Part shown: piece by piece, positions 35,420 through 44,104 of the stretch
Layout of the letters: each line of letters starts with the position of its first letter
Numbering within the stretch: the first letter of the stretch is position 1
NCBI RefSeq assembly: GCF_014192575.1
Contig: NZ_JACHYC010000002.1
Location: forward strand, 248,001 to 312,000
DNA from: Variovorax sp. Sphag1AA
Lineage (GTDB): Bacteria; Pseudomonadota; Gammaproteobacteria; Burkholderiales; Burkholderiaceae_C
Reading direction: 5' to 3'
Length of the DNA stretch: 64,000 nt
The notes under the pieces: model-generated
What the model was told of the DNA's origin: nothing
Databases searched by the model: none
The model's input: the letters and a program-made list of their open reading frames with translations, nothing else
Program-made: the position numbers and the translations under genes

Positions 35420-36796
35420 TCAGACAACGCCTGCGGCGGCCAAGGCTGCCCAGGCGGTATGCGGATGAGCGATGTCGCTGTGGGCGCCCGAAGGCAGGCC
35501 ACCGTGAACGATCACCGTGTTGCCATCGAGATTGAGCCACTTGCCCTTGGCGAACGGGTACTTCTGCCCGGGCTGGGAAAGGGGCTGCACCACGGCATTG
35601 ACTGCCTGGGCGCCGTCGAACCCCATGCCTCCCCATCGCTGCACCTGGTCCTGAGCGGCGGCGGAATCGTCCTGATTCGCAAAGCTTGCGACAGGGTAGG
35701 AGCGGCCGACGGCGAGGTCCTTTTGCGAGAAGGTCGTCATGAGCGGACCGTCCACTCGCACGGCCATGCCTTTCAGTGCGCCAGATCGGGCCTGGTCGTG
35801 AGGCAACTGGTCGGCGAACGCGAAGTGTGAGAACGCGCCCTGGAGCAGGAACAGCGACTTCACGGGAGAACGGTCCTTCTCTAACGTGGAGGGCATGCCC
35901 AGGAGCGAGAACGACACCAGCCGCGCACCGAAGGAGTGGCCCAGCAAGTGCACTCGCGTCCGGCCGGCCTTTGCAGCGATCTGCGCGAGCAACTGGGCGC
36001 CAAGCCCCTTTTGCCCGACAACGCCCGCGCGCTCCTTCATCTGCCAGTAGGTGCCGACTCGCAGTGCGTCTTTCGCTCCGGCCCACAGCTTCTTGAAAGG
36101 ATCGCCGAAGCCCGCGGCACCGCCGGCGGGGGCCTGACCACTCATCGCACGCTCGCCGAGCACTTCGAGCAGTTGGCGCCACTTCATGTCGCTGAGGCCC
36201 GCAATCGCACCTTCGGCGTTGTCCGGTTGCTTGCTGTCCAGAGCAGGAGCCGACTCGGACGCCAGAAGCTTGCCGAGCTTCGAGCGAAATTCCTTCAGCG
36301 CGTCTTCCGACTTGGGGCTCGCTTCGAGCGCCGCCGTCAACTCGGAAAGCAACGTCAGTTGACCGGGGTCGTCATAGCCCTTGCGCAGCTCCTTCAGAAC
36401 CTGCGCGGGGGTGGCCTGTGCGGCGGGGACCGGTGGACCACCGCCTATCGAGGCGCTACCGCCACCGCCGGTCATCACATGGTCCATCGAAGCGTTCTGC
36501 GCATCGTCGGGCCACAGGATGGACGGCCAGACGATGCCGACAACGCCCATGCGCGTGTCGGCACTCTTGGGAGGCGTTGCGTCCAGAACCTTGCGCACCT
36601 CGCCGAAGAAGCGGTCGTACAGCGCCAGCGCCGCCGCGTGGTCGTTGTTCCACCCATGCGAGAAGACGAAGAGATCGGTGATCTGCTGCGAAGCGAGATC
36701 GGCTGTCAGTCGATCGATGGCCCCCGCGTCTTCCAGTGCGCCGAGCTTGTCGAAGGCGATCAGCCAGAAGGGGAAGCCTTGCAGTTTGTCGGCCAT
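35420..36796 (-). CDS. Cytosolic alpha/beta hydrolase of the SIR2-protease cassette
   Basis: The 458-residue protein has no signal peptide. The early strand-turn motif TDLFVFSHGWNND is an oxyanion-type HGxN loop, and the nucleophile elbow is LLGHSFGARLVS with Ser288. A Gly/Pro/Ala-rich stretch and a charged helical insert (about 110-220) lie between them. His in NTVIVHGGLPSGAHSD near the C-terminus may complete the triad. It could be an esterase, lipase or peptidase; I cannot choose. AAGGAG supports the ATG at 36796. It is the last gene of a three-gene unit, 30 bases after the protease gene, and its stop is one base from glmS. Confidence 0.75.
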   Translation of the reverse strand: MADKLQGFPFWLIAFDKLGALEDAGAIDRLTADLASQQITDLFVFSHGWNNDHAAALALYDRFFGEVRKVLDATPPKSADTRMGVVGIVWPSILWPDDAQNASMDHVMTGGGGSASIGGGPPVPAAQATPAQVLKELRKGYDDPGQLTLLSELTAALEASPKSEDALKEFRSKLGKLLASESAPALDSKQPDNAEGAIAGLSDMKWRQLLEVLGERAMSGQAPAGGAAGFGDPFKKLWAGAKDALRVGTYWQMKERAGVVGQKGLGAQLLAQIAAKAGRTRVHLLGHSFGARLVSFSLLGMPSTLEKDRSPVKSLFLLQGAFSHFAFADQLPHDQARSGALKGMAVRVDGPLMTTFSQKDLAVGRSYPVASFANQDDSAAAQDQVQRWGGMGFDGAQAVNAVVQPLSQPGQKYPFAKGKWLNLDGNTVIVHGGLPSGAHSDIAHPHTAWAALAAAGVV

Positions 36797-36826
36797 CCTG
36801 TGCTCCTTCAATCGGTTCGGTATCGC

Positions 36827-38503
36827 TTACACACTCTGGATCGCGCGCATGAGATCCACAAGACCATGTCCTTCGAAGTAGCGCTCGCGTCCCAGGGAGG
36901 TTGCGCTCTCCAGGAAGATTCTTTTGACCTCTTCCGGGCGCTGGATGAATTCGCGCCGGATCGACAGGAATGCGGCGATGGCGCCCGACACGTGCGGCGC
37001 CGCCATGCTCGTGCCGCTGTCGTCGACATAGGCCGCCACGCCGTCATCGACCTTGATGCCGAGCTTCTCGCATTTGGCCTTGGATGCACACGACGTGATG
37101 CGTTCACCGGGGGCGACGAGATCAGGCTTCAGGCGCCCATCGCCCGTGGGCCCCTTCGAAGAGAAGAACGAAACGCCGTAGGTGTGCGGCGCGTCGCGAT
37201 GCGTACTGCCCACGGTGATGGCGAGCGAGGCATTGCCAGGATCGTTGATGGTGTTCGACAGCCCGACCTTCGCTTGTCGCTCGGCGGCATTGATGCTTCC
37301 GTAGCCCGTGTTGCCGGCCGCTGTCACCACCACCACGCCGCTTCTCACGAGCCGGTCGACCTCCACGCAGAGGGGGCTCTGGCCGCACGCGAACATCTGT
37401 GCGTCGAAGTCGTAGCCGACGCTCAGGTTGACGCCGTGGATTCGCAGCATCTTCGGATCGTCGTTGAGTTGCTCTCGCACATAGACGAGCGCACGCATGA
37501 TGTCGCTCACCCGCCCATTGCCATCGGCGTCGAGCACCTTGAGGCTGACGAGCAGACATTTCGGCGCAACGCCATGCAACGCTTCCGGATCCGGGACATA
37601 GCGCTGGACGGGTCGCTTGTCGCTCCAAAGGCGATCGCCTTCGATGTTGGCTTCGAACACCTGCTCGAAGGCGCCGAAGCGCAGGCCGTCCGTCGCAGTC
37701 GATGTCGAGAAATCGGTCGCTTCCTTGGGAAGCCCTCCGGCGATGATGCCGGCGACGTGCGTTCCGTGCCCCAGACCGTCGACGAGGGCGTTGGCCGCGC
37801 TGGCCCGACGCGCTTCCTGCGACTCGCCGGCAAAGCCCGGGCCGACCGCATCGTCCGGCGTGAAGTCGTAATGCAGCTCTTCGACGTTCGGATGGTGAAG
37901 CACGCTTCTCAGCCGCTGCTCTTTTGTCAGGTTCGCGCCGAAGTGAGGGTGCGCGCCATCGATGCCGGAGTCGATCACCGCCCAGGTGATCCCGGACCCG
38001 GTCGCCGAATAGGACCTGTAGGCAGCATCCGCCTTGACCGTCGCGACCGAGCGATCCATCTGTGCCTTGACCTTGAAGTCCGGCCAGAGCTTGTAGATCA
38101 CGCGAAGGCCTGAGTCGGCCCGCGCATTCTCTTCATCTTGCCTGAGGAGTTCGCGCCATTCCTTCACGCTGATCCGGAGCTGCATGTAGCTCTTGGAGAT
38201 TTCGATCGGTTGTCTCTTGACCTTCTCATCCCCGCTCAACATGCCGTCCCACAACGCGCGGAAGGCATCGGCCGCGGCTCGCAACCCGCCGCGGTACAGG
38301 ATGTTGAGTTCGACCATGTAGCGGCCAAGCTCGTTCTCGTCTGCCGGCAATCCCATGTCGACGCGTCGTTCCGGGTCGTTCAGCAACGGCGGCACGACCC
38401 CGCGCCCGATCAGGTGCAACATGTCGGAGTTACCGGGCGCCTGCGATGCCGATGCTGCGCGCGCCTGCTTCGGCTTGCGCGGTGCCTTCTTCGAAACGGT
38501 CAT
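36827..38503 (-). CDS. Subtilisin-like serine protease (S8), cytosolic
   Basis: The 558-residue protein has a Lys/Arg-rich start but no signal peptide, so it should stay in the cytoplasm. Residues about 25-165 are a non-catalytic N-terminal region. The catalytic triad is complete: D178 in AVIDSGID, H246 in GHGTHVAGI and S499 in DSGTSMAAPH, with the oxyanion Asn region in VVTAAGNTGYG. An insert of about 50 residues follows the His motif. GAGGAAG supports the ATG at 38503. It lies between the tandem-SIR2 gene (73-base gap) and the hydrolase gene. Intracellular subtilases next to effectors suggest activation by cleavage; this is inference. Confidence 0.9.
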   Translation of the reverse strand: MTVSKKAPRKPKQARAASASQAPGNSDMLHLIGRGVVPPLLNDPERRVDMGLPADENELGRYMVELNILYRGGLRAAADAFRALWDGMLSGDEKVKRQPIEISKSYMQLRISVKEWRELLRQDEENARADSGLRVIYKLWPDFKVKAQMDRSVATVKADAAYRSYSATGSGITWAVIDSGIDGAHPHFGANLTKEQRLRSVLHHPNVEELHYDFTPDDAVGPGFAGESQEARRASAANALVDGLGHGTHVAGIIAGGLPKEATDFSTSTATDGLRFGAFEQVFEANIEGDRLWSDKRPVQRYVPDPEALHGVAPKCLLVSLKVLDADGNGRVSDIMRALVYVREQLNDDPKMLRIHGVNLSVGYDFDAQMFACGQSPLCVEVDRLVRSGVVVVTAAGNTGYGSINAAERQAKVGLSNTINDPGNASLAITVGSTHRDAPHTYGVSFFSSKGPTGDGRLKPDLVAPGERITSCASKAKCEKLGIKVDDGVAAYVDDSGTSMAAPHVSGAIAAFLSIRREFIQRPEEVKRIFLESATSLGRERYFEGHGLVDLMRAIQSV

Positions 38504-38576
38504 GGTCTTCCTCTGTCCGTCGAAAGCATGTACTGCGATCGCCCGGAGTGTCAATCCGCCGTTCGTCGTGTGAGGC

Positions 38577-40442
38577 TCAGCGGCGTGCCTTGAATCCGCG
38601 CAGCAGTCTTCGCCGCAGTTCGTTCACGTACGTGTCCACTTCGTGATCGAGAATTTCCACGCCGCATTGACGCCAGTATTCAATGTTGTCTTTCTTGAGC
38701 ACGACCGCCCATGACCGCGGGCCGGTGTGCTCGCGATGTGCGAAGCGCACCAGCGACTCCACATCCTGCGCCGCGAGGCCGTGCCCAAGAAAGAGCAGTT
38801 GCCGCCCTGTCAGTGTTCGGCGCAAGACGTCGGGAAGGACATCCGGGATCCGGGAGGCAAGGTCCCAGAAATCAAGGCGGGTGGTCACGAAGCTTTCCGG
38901 GATGAGCCCCCGTCGGTCCAGGCCGCCGTTGAGCTTGACCAGCACGAAGGCCTCTTCCGAGAGCGATCGAATGTTTTGCGGTCGCTCGATGATGCGCAGC
39001 GCCTCGCAGTCCGACTCGTGAAAGAACAACCCTTTGTGAGGCCCATCGGCCTGGTACGTGAAGAGATGGAAGGGCAGTCCCGCCTCACGCAGGTGGTGTT
39101 CGAGGATGTCGTCGTAGTTGGTCGTGAAGATCGTGGGATACGGAACCGGCTTGCCCGCCGATGTTCGATAGTGGTTCCATGCGGCGAAGAACTCATGGGT
39201 GTGCGTCGGCGCCAATCGCGCGCGGCTGAACTGTTTCTTGATCTCTGCGTCGAGCGTCGCGCGCCCGTGCCGGTCCGCGATGTACTGTGCGACCGCGAAT
39301 CGCTCATCGGTCATTGCCTCGCATTCGAAGACACGGGCCAGTTCGTTGTAGAACTCCCGGGCCATGAGATTGGCTTGCGTGTGGATCGCCGAGCCGAGAA
39401 AGAACGTCAGGCGACCATCCTCGACAAGACGTTCGATGCGATCGAAATGCGCGGTCGGTGCGGTGGGTGGCGGTCCGGCTGGCGGAGGCACTGGCTTCCC
39501 TGCCGCTTTGCTGCGCGTGGGTGCGGTGCTCGCGCTCTTCAGTGTCTGCACCGAGCTTCGCTCGACGATCTCGGCGACGAGTCTTTCGACTTGCTGGCCG
39601 TGTTCGGATGCTGTCGCTGCGCGATACCAGAGCGGCAGGACCCCGCAGTCGCGCAGGTCGCGTTCCTTCTTTTCGAATGCGTCCCGTGAGTTGGGCGCAC
39701 TCATGATCGCGAAGTGCTTGACGCCCGCGTGTTTGCCTTGAACCTTCTTTAGCAGGTCGACGGTGCGGTCGGGTCCGAGGCTAGCGCCTATGAACAGAAG
39801 CGATCGACTCGAGAACAGCAGGCGCTCCGCACCGGTCAGGAGTTCGCGTTTGCGCTCCGGTTGGGCCTCGCCGTAGTGCGCGTCGTAGTCGGACTTGGCG
39901 AAAGTCCGCCCGACCCGGTCCTGCCAATCTCCGTGAAGCTTGATCAGCACGCGCCGATGGCCGTGCAACGCGTCGACGATGAGATCGGGCCTTGGACCGG
40001 ACACCACCGATTCGAATGGCGCTCCATTGGCCGCAAACGCGCGTTCGAGGATGCGGTCGAAGTTCGTCGTGATCACGGGGCCGCTTGCCAGCTGGGGCAG
40101 CAACGACACAGTCCCGGTGGTGAAGTCGAAACGCTCGAGCTGGCGATCGCCAGCCGCGGCGGTCACCATGTTCTGGAAAGCGTCCGGCCCCAGTGCCTGA
40201 AGGATCAGTTCCGCTGCCTGCTCATATTTGTTCCTTCCCAGCAGACTCTCGACATCGCCCAGCAGGCTCGGCGGACAGGCTCCGATCAGGAGGCCCTTCC
40301 AGTCCTTGAATCCGAAGGACGTCGAAACGCCGGCGCCGATGAACGGGATCAGGCCAAGGGTCGAACGTCCCTGGCGCTCCAGGTGATAGAGGGTCTCGGC
40401 ATTCGAGCGGTCGACCCACTCGGCGTTCTCATGGTCGTTCAT
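38577..40442 (-). CDS. Tandem SIR2-domain protein (putative defence effector)
   Basis: The protein has 621 residues with two SIR2-like Rossmann domains. Domain 1 keeps the NADase features: GAGVS at 36-40, N127 in ITTNFDRIL, H170 in LIKLHGDW and LLFIGASLG. A Pro/Ala-rich linker (about 310-335) follows. Domain 2 is recognisable (FFLGSAIHT at about 348, N442 in FTTNYDDIL, LLFLGHGLAAQDVE) but has N505 where the catalytic His should be (LVKLNGGL) and GSAI instead of GAGxS, so it is probably inactive and may sense or bind. The ATG at 40442 has a poor ribosome site. First gene of the minus-strand unit. Confidence 0.88.
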   Translation of the reverse strand: MNDHENAEWVDRSNAETLYHLERQGRSTLGLIPFIGAGVSTSFGFKDWKGLLIGACPPSLLGDVESLLGRNKYEQAAELILQALGPDAFQNMVTAAAGDRQLERFDFTTGTVSLLPQLASGPVITTNFDRILERAFAANGAPFESVVSGPRPDLIVDALHGHRRVLIKLHGDWQDRVGRTFAKSDYDAHYGEAQPERKRELLTGAERLLFSSRSLLFIGASLGPDRTVDLLKKVQGKHAGVKHFAIMSAPNSRDAFEKKERDLRDCGVLPLWYRAATASEHGQQVERLVAEIVERSSVQTLKSASTAPTRSKAAGKPVPPPAGPPPTAPTAHFDRIERLVEDGRLTFFLGSAIHTQANLMAREFYNELARVFECEAMTDERFAVAQYIADRHGRATLDAEIKKQFSRARLAPTHTHEFFAAWNHYRTSAGKPVPYPTIFTTNYDDILEHHLREAGLPFHLFTYQADGPHKGLFFHESDCEALRIIERPQNIRSLSEEAFVLVKLNGGLDRRGLIPESFVTTRLDFWDLASRIPDVLPDVLRRTLTGRQLLFLGHGLAAQDVESLVRFAHREHTGPRSWAVVLKKDNIEYWRQCGVEILDHEVDTYVNELRRRLLRGFKARR

Positions 40443-40466
40443 GGTCGGGCGGTAGCTGCAAGGTTT

Positions 40467-40485
40467 CCCGGCGGGCTTGGCCGGG
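40467..40485. promoter_or_regulatory. Inverted repeat in the divergent SIR2 intergenic region
   Basis: CCCGGC-7 bases-GCCGGG is a perfect 6-bp inverted repeat in the 82-base gap that must carry the promoters of both SIR2 genes. It may be an operator or an RNA hairpin; nothing more can be said. No clear -35/-10 pair was found. Confidence 0.3.
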
Positions 40486-40524
40486 CGTGCGCGACTTTGA
40501 CGGGAACGATCTGGAAGGTCAAGA

Positions 40525-42558
40525 ATGCGGCCGATGAACTTCCTGCGTCGCCTGGAGCACTTCTTCTCTCGGCCGCGGTCGCAAATCCCTCCTCTCGATC
40601 GTCTGCAATCCATCCTGCCTCGATCCGCCGGATCGTTGGCCTTGCTGGCGGGTGCCGGCATCTCGGTCGATGCCCCTTCCAATCTGCTCGCCGGCTGGCA
40701 CTTCATGGACGCGATCCTCAGCCGGGTCATGCCAGCCGAAGTCGACTCCGAGATGACGCGATCCTTGATCAGCGTGCCGCGGAATCAGCATTTCCGGCCC
40801 GGAGAGTTCATCCGTTTCGAGACGCTGATGATGGAGCTGTCCTCGGGCCTCGATCCGCAGCTGCATGTGCTCGACTGCCTTGACGAATGCGAGCACCCTA
40901 ACGCGAACCACTACGTCATTGCCGAGCTGATACGTCGCCATGCGGTGGTGATGACGACGAATTTCGACCGGCTCATCGAGGTGGCCTATCACCGTTCCAT
41001 GAAGCCCGGCGACGCACCGCTACGCGTTGTGCATCTGGACGACGGGTTTGCACTGGACCACGCTCCGGGCCCGGGCACGCCGCCCACCCTCTGGAAGCTC
41101 CATGGCAGCCTGTCGGTCGATGGCAGATCGACTCGCGAATCGGTGCAGGCCACGCTGGAGCAGGTGATGTGGCCTTCGATGAGGCGCAACAAACGCGATT
41201 TCCTGCGCAGCGTCATCGAGTCGAGGGACATGGTTCTCGTCGGGTACTCGGGCAGCGATGACCTCGATCTCGTGCCGGTGCTTGCCGAAAGCAAGGGTGA
41301 GCGTGCAATGGCATGGATCGACCACGCGCCGAACGGGGCCGACACACGGTTCGAAGACGCACACGAGGTGGTGAAACGCCAGAAGGCCCTGACGGAGTAC
41401 GAACTCGTGGGTCGCGATCGGGTCTTCTTCGTTCGTTGGTCCGGCCAGACGGAAGAGCAGCGCGAGCGGACGGCGCTGGTTCGCGCCAGCACCGCCGACG
41501 TCTTGCAACTGATGGGACAACGCTACTGCCCCGGGCTCGCCGTCCCCTCGGACGCCGCGGCCTACGAGTTTGGCGCTTCGCACCCGGACGCGGTTCGTCG
41601 TTACTTCGATCATTGGTTCGAACAGTGCGCACCTCGTCCCGCCGCCAGGTGTGGGTTCGCCATCAACCTGCTCACCAATCGGCGCGTTCGCCCCGGCTTC
41701 CGCGAGGCCAGGGCGCAGCTGCAGGAACGACATCGAAGCCTCGTATCCGGCGAAGCGGCTACACCCGAGGAGCGCCTGGATGGCTTGATGGAGTCTTTCA
41801 ATACACGCATCCACGATGGGGCGGGCGCTTCCGACTCATGGACGGCGGACCGCACGTTGTTCGACGAACTGCAGAAGCTGGTGCCACAACTCCAGCCCAG
41901 GGCGCAAGGTGGGGCTCACCGGCTCTCTGCCTGTGCCTTGTGGAATCACCAGGAGCACCGCGGCGAGGCCGAAGAACGATTCCGTCTTGCCTGGGAAGTC
42001 GACAGGTCGATCGGCCACTTGCGAGGCGAACTGGCGACGCTGACCACATGGCAACGGGCTGCCGGGTCGCTGCGAGACCATCTCTCGGAGAAGGACCACC
42101 ATGACCACAACGCGTTCGCCAGGATGATGGGCGATCCCATCTTTCCGGACGATGCGTTCTACCGGCTAAGAGCGTTGTCCCAGGAAACCGGATACCAGTT
42201 CAATCTCTGGGAGCACCTGCTGGCCACCTTCGACATCGGCTACGTGGAAGAAGACCCTGCGCGACGGCAACTGGTGCGCGTGGAGGCGCGCAACATGGTG
42301 CGCGCGGCGGTCGACATGGGTGACATCGTCGGAGAAATGAAATCCCGCCTTCTGCTCGCGGCGTCGTTGCAGGAAAGTGGGGATCTGGATGAAGCGGCGC
42401 AACACCTGGTGTGTCTGATCGAACTCGAGAAGGCGTTCGATCTCGACGGTTTCGGCGATTTCGGCCTGCGTGCCCGGGCGATGCTGGCGCAGGTCGATCA
42501 TGGCGACTTCGCGCGAAGGGTGCGGCCGGCGCTGGCGGCTTCGATGTGGGTGGTGTGA
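40525..42558 (+). CDS. SIR2-domain protein with long helical C-terminus (putative defence protein)
   Basis: The 677-residue protein has an N-terminal SIR2 domain with intact motifs: GAGIS at 43-47, N146 in MTTNFDRLIE, H193 in LWKLHGSLS and VLVGYSGSDDLD. From about residue 330 the chain is helical and charged, with repeats of TPR-like character (AEERFRLAWEVDRSIGHL and LLLAASLQESGDLDEAAQHL), a layout seen in SIR2 NADases that detect phage through the C-terminal part. GGAAGG precedes the ATG; a second ATG lies at 40534. It is divergent from the tandem-SIR2 gene. Confidence 0.85.
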   Translation: MRPMNFLRRLEHFFSRPRSQIPPLDRLQSILPRSAGSLALLAGAGISVDAPSNLLAGWHFMDAILSRVMPAEVDSEMTRSLISVPRNQHFRPGEFIRFETLMMELSSGLDPQLHVLDCLDECEHPNANHYVIAELIRRHAVVMTTNFDRLIEVAYHRSMKPGDAPLRVVHLDDGFALDHAPGPGTPPTLWKLHGSLSVDGRSTRESVQATLEQVMWPSMRRNKRDFLRSVIESRDMVLVGYSGSDDLDLVPVLAESKGERAMAWIDHAPNGADTRFEDAHEVVKRQKALTEYELVGRDRVFFVRWSGQTEEQRERTALVRASTADVLQLMGQRYCPGLAVPSDAAAYEFGASHPDAVRRYFDHWFEQCAPRPAARCGFAINLLTNRRVRPGFREARAQLQERHRSLVSGEAATPEERLDGLMESFNTRIHDGAGASDSWTADRTLFDELQKLVPQLQPRAQGGAHRLSACALWNHQEHRGEAEERFRLAWEVDRSIGHLRGELATLTTWQRAAGSLRDHLSEKDHHDHNAFARMMGDPIFPDDAFYRLRALSQETGYQFNLWEHLLATFDIGYVEEDPARRQLVRVEARNMVRAAVDMGDIVGEMKSRLLLAASLQESGDLDEAAQHLVCLIELEKAFDLDGFGDFGLRARAMLAQVDHGDFARRVRPALAASMWVV

Positions 42559-42651
42559 TCGGCTTCGATTGGTCGAACTCAGCGGTATTTCCATCGGACC
42601 TCGCTGAATTCGATTTGCCCGCGTTCGGATAGCCTAGCTCTCATCGAAAAG

Positions 42652-42693
42652 CGGGGTCCCCGAGGCAATTGGATGCCGTCGGAACGGACCCCG
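42652..42693. repeat. 8-bp inverted repeat at the right edge of the SIR2 cassette
   Basis: CGGGGTCC (42652-42659) and GGACCCCG (42686-42693) are perfect inverted copies 26 bases apart, in the 161-base gap after the SIR2 gene. They could form a hairpin, a regulatory site, or mark a junction. No matching copy was found next to glmS on the left. Confidence 0.3.
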
Positions 42694-42719
42694 GAAAAGC
42701 TGATGGAGCGAGGTTGCGC

Positions 42720-43463
42720 ATGTTGAATGCTTCTTCTGATACGACACTGGCCGGCCCCCGGAGCCTGCTGAGATTCCTGATGGGCGAGGGATGGCTTTTT
42801 TCAAGGCCGTCGCGGGCGTCCCGGGGCACCGTAACGCCGGCGCGTCCGCCGTCCGCGCGCAGCGCCCTGCACGCGCATCTGCTGGCGGGCACCGACTGGC
42901 CGCCGACGAAATCGCAGGCGCCGTTCTCGCGCGCGCTGGCTGCAAGCCGCCCGGTGCTGCCGAAGGCCGAAGGGCTCGAAGCGTCCGCCTTCATGGACCG
43001 TCTGCTCGAGCTCGACCGCATGCGCGGCAGGGGCAACGCGACCACCGCGAAGCGGCACGAGTTGCTGGACTGGCTCGGGGCCAAGCTCTTCAGCCGCATG
43101 CGCATGCATCGCGAACTCTTCCGGCCGCAGTGGCTGGCTGCCGGCAATGGCGAGCACTACGACACGCGGTTCCGGCCGCTCGACCCGACGCGCGACTCGC
43201 TCTTTGCCTGCCGCGTCGAGGGCGACGAACTCGTTGCCGTGGTCGAACGCCGGGCGCGCCGCGCGGGTTCGCGCGTCGTCACCCGCACGGTGCGCTTTCC
43301 GATGCGCTTCCTGGCCGACGAAGGCGAGAGCCGCATGTGGTCGGATGCCAGCCAGCGCCTGCGCCGGCTGCGCGTGGAGCGCGAGGAGGCGATCGCGCGT
43401 TTCGACGAGGTCGAAACCCAGGTCCAGGCACTGCTGGAGCGCTACTCGACCGCCGTGGCCTGA
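42720..43463 (+). CDS. Hypothetical protein, basic and helical
   Basis: The protein has 247 residues with no signal peptide or membrane segment. It is very rich in Arg, Ala and Leu. The C-terminal half predicts an antiparallel helix pair (SDASQRLRRLRVEREEAIARF, then VETQVQALLERY), suggesting coiled coil. FPMRFLADEGE and MRMHRELFRPQWL are the most distinctive stretches, but I recognise no family. GGAGCGAGG lies just before the ATG; a TTG start at 42669 is also open. It returns to the high GC of the core genome. Confidence 0.7.
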   Translation: MLNASSDTTLAGPRSLLRFLMGEGWLFSRPSRASRGTVTPARPPSARSALHAHLLAGTDWPPTKSQAPFSRALAASRPVLPKAEGLEASAFMDRLLELDRMRGRGNATTAKRHELLDWLGAKLFSRMRMHRELFRPQWLAAGNGEHYDTRFRPLDPTRDSLFACRVEGDELVAVVERRARRAGSRVVTRTVRFPMRFLADEGESRMWSDASQRLRRLRVEREEAIARFDEVETQVQALLERYSTAVA

Positions 43464-43582
43464 GCGAGCGCCACGGCTCTATCGGAAAGGGATTGCAGCG
43501 CGTGTAGTCGATATCGCACGCGGCGCGCGCGGCGGGGTGTTCAACGTGAGAGTTCCGGAGTTCGCTTTCACGGAGAACCGCC

Positions 43583-44008
43583 ATGAACAGTTCCGATCCC
43601 TTCCCCTTCCCGACTTCCGAGCGGCATGAACCGCCGCACGTACAGCATGTGCGGCCTGTCGAACAACCGCTGACCGAAGACGCACTCGATCACGGCATCG
43701 AGGAGTCCTTTCCCGCGAGCGACCCGGTGTCGGTGAACGTCACCAAGGCCGCACCCGCGCCGAAGCCGGCAGTCAATACGGAAGGCGCAAACCGCGCCGC
43801 CGATGACGCGCACACGCATCTGGCGCTGCGAACCGGTCTCGCCACCGGCACCTTCGCGGGCATTGCCTGCTCGATCGCCCTGGCCGCCCTGGGGCGCCGG
43901 GATGCGAAACGCTCGATGGCCTGGGTGTGCGGCGCTTTCGCGGCCGGACTCGCGCTCGGTTGCGCGACCGGCGACCGTTCGATCCGCCTTCGTACGCGGA
44001 AATCGTAG
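43583..44008 (+). CDS. Small hypothetical protein with SFPASDP motif and C-terminal membrane segments
   Basis: The protein has 141 residues. The N-terminal 70 are polar and hold LDHGIEESFPASDPVSV, a motif recurring in short stress-associated proteins of Burkholderiales and Rhizobiales whose role is unknown. Two hydrophobic stretches follow (GTFAGIACSIALAALG and WVCGAFAAGLALG). AACCGCC precedes the ATG without a strong ribosome site. It stands between an unrelated hypothetical gene and the KaiC-like pair. Confidence 0.7.
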   Translation: MNSSDPFPFPTSERHEPPHVQHVRPVEQPLTEDALDHGIEESFPASDPVSVNVTKAAPAPKPAVNTEGANRAADDAHTHLALRTGLATGTFAGIACSIALAALGRRDAKRSMAWVCGAFAAGLALGCATGDRSIRLRTRKS

Positions 44009-44104
44009 GAACCGCCCTACGCCACTCAACAACATCGCGCGAATGGCGGCGGCGGGGGCGGCGTGCTATTTTTTTCGGGTCCCCATCGAGGAAAGGACCC
44101 GACC

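Noticed and set aside
35419..42720. Complete Tn7-like transposon
   Set aside because: No tnsA-E or tniQ genes and no clear end repeats were found, so only the insertion site is suggestive.
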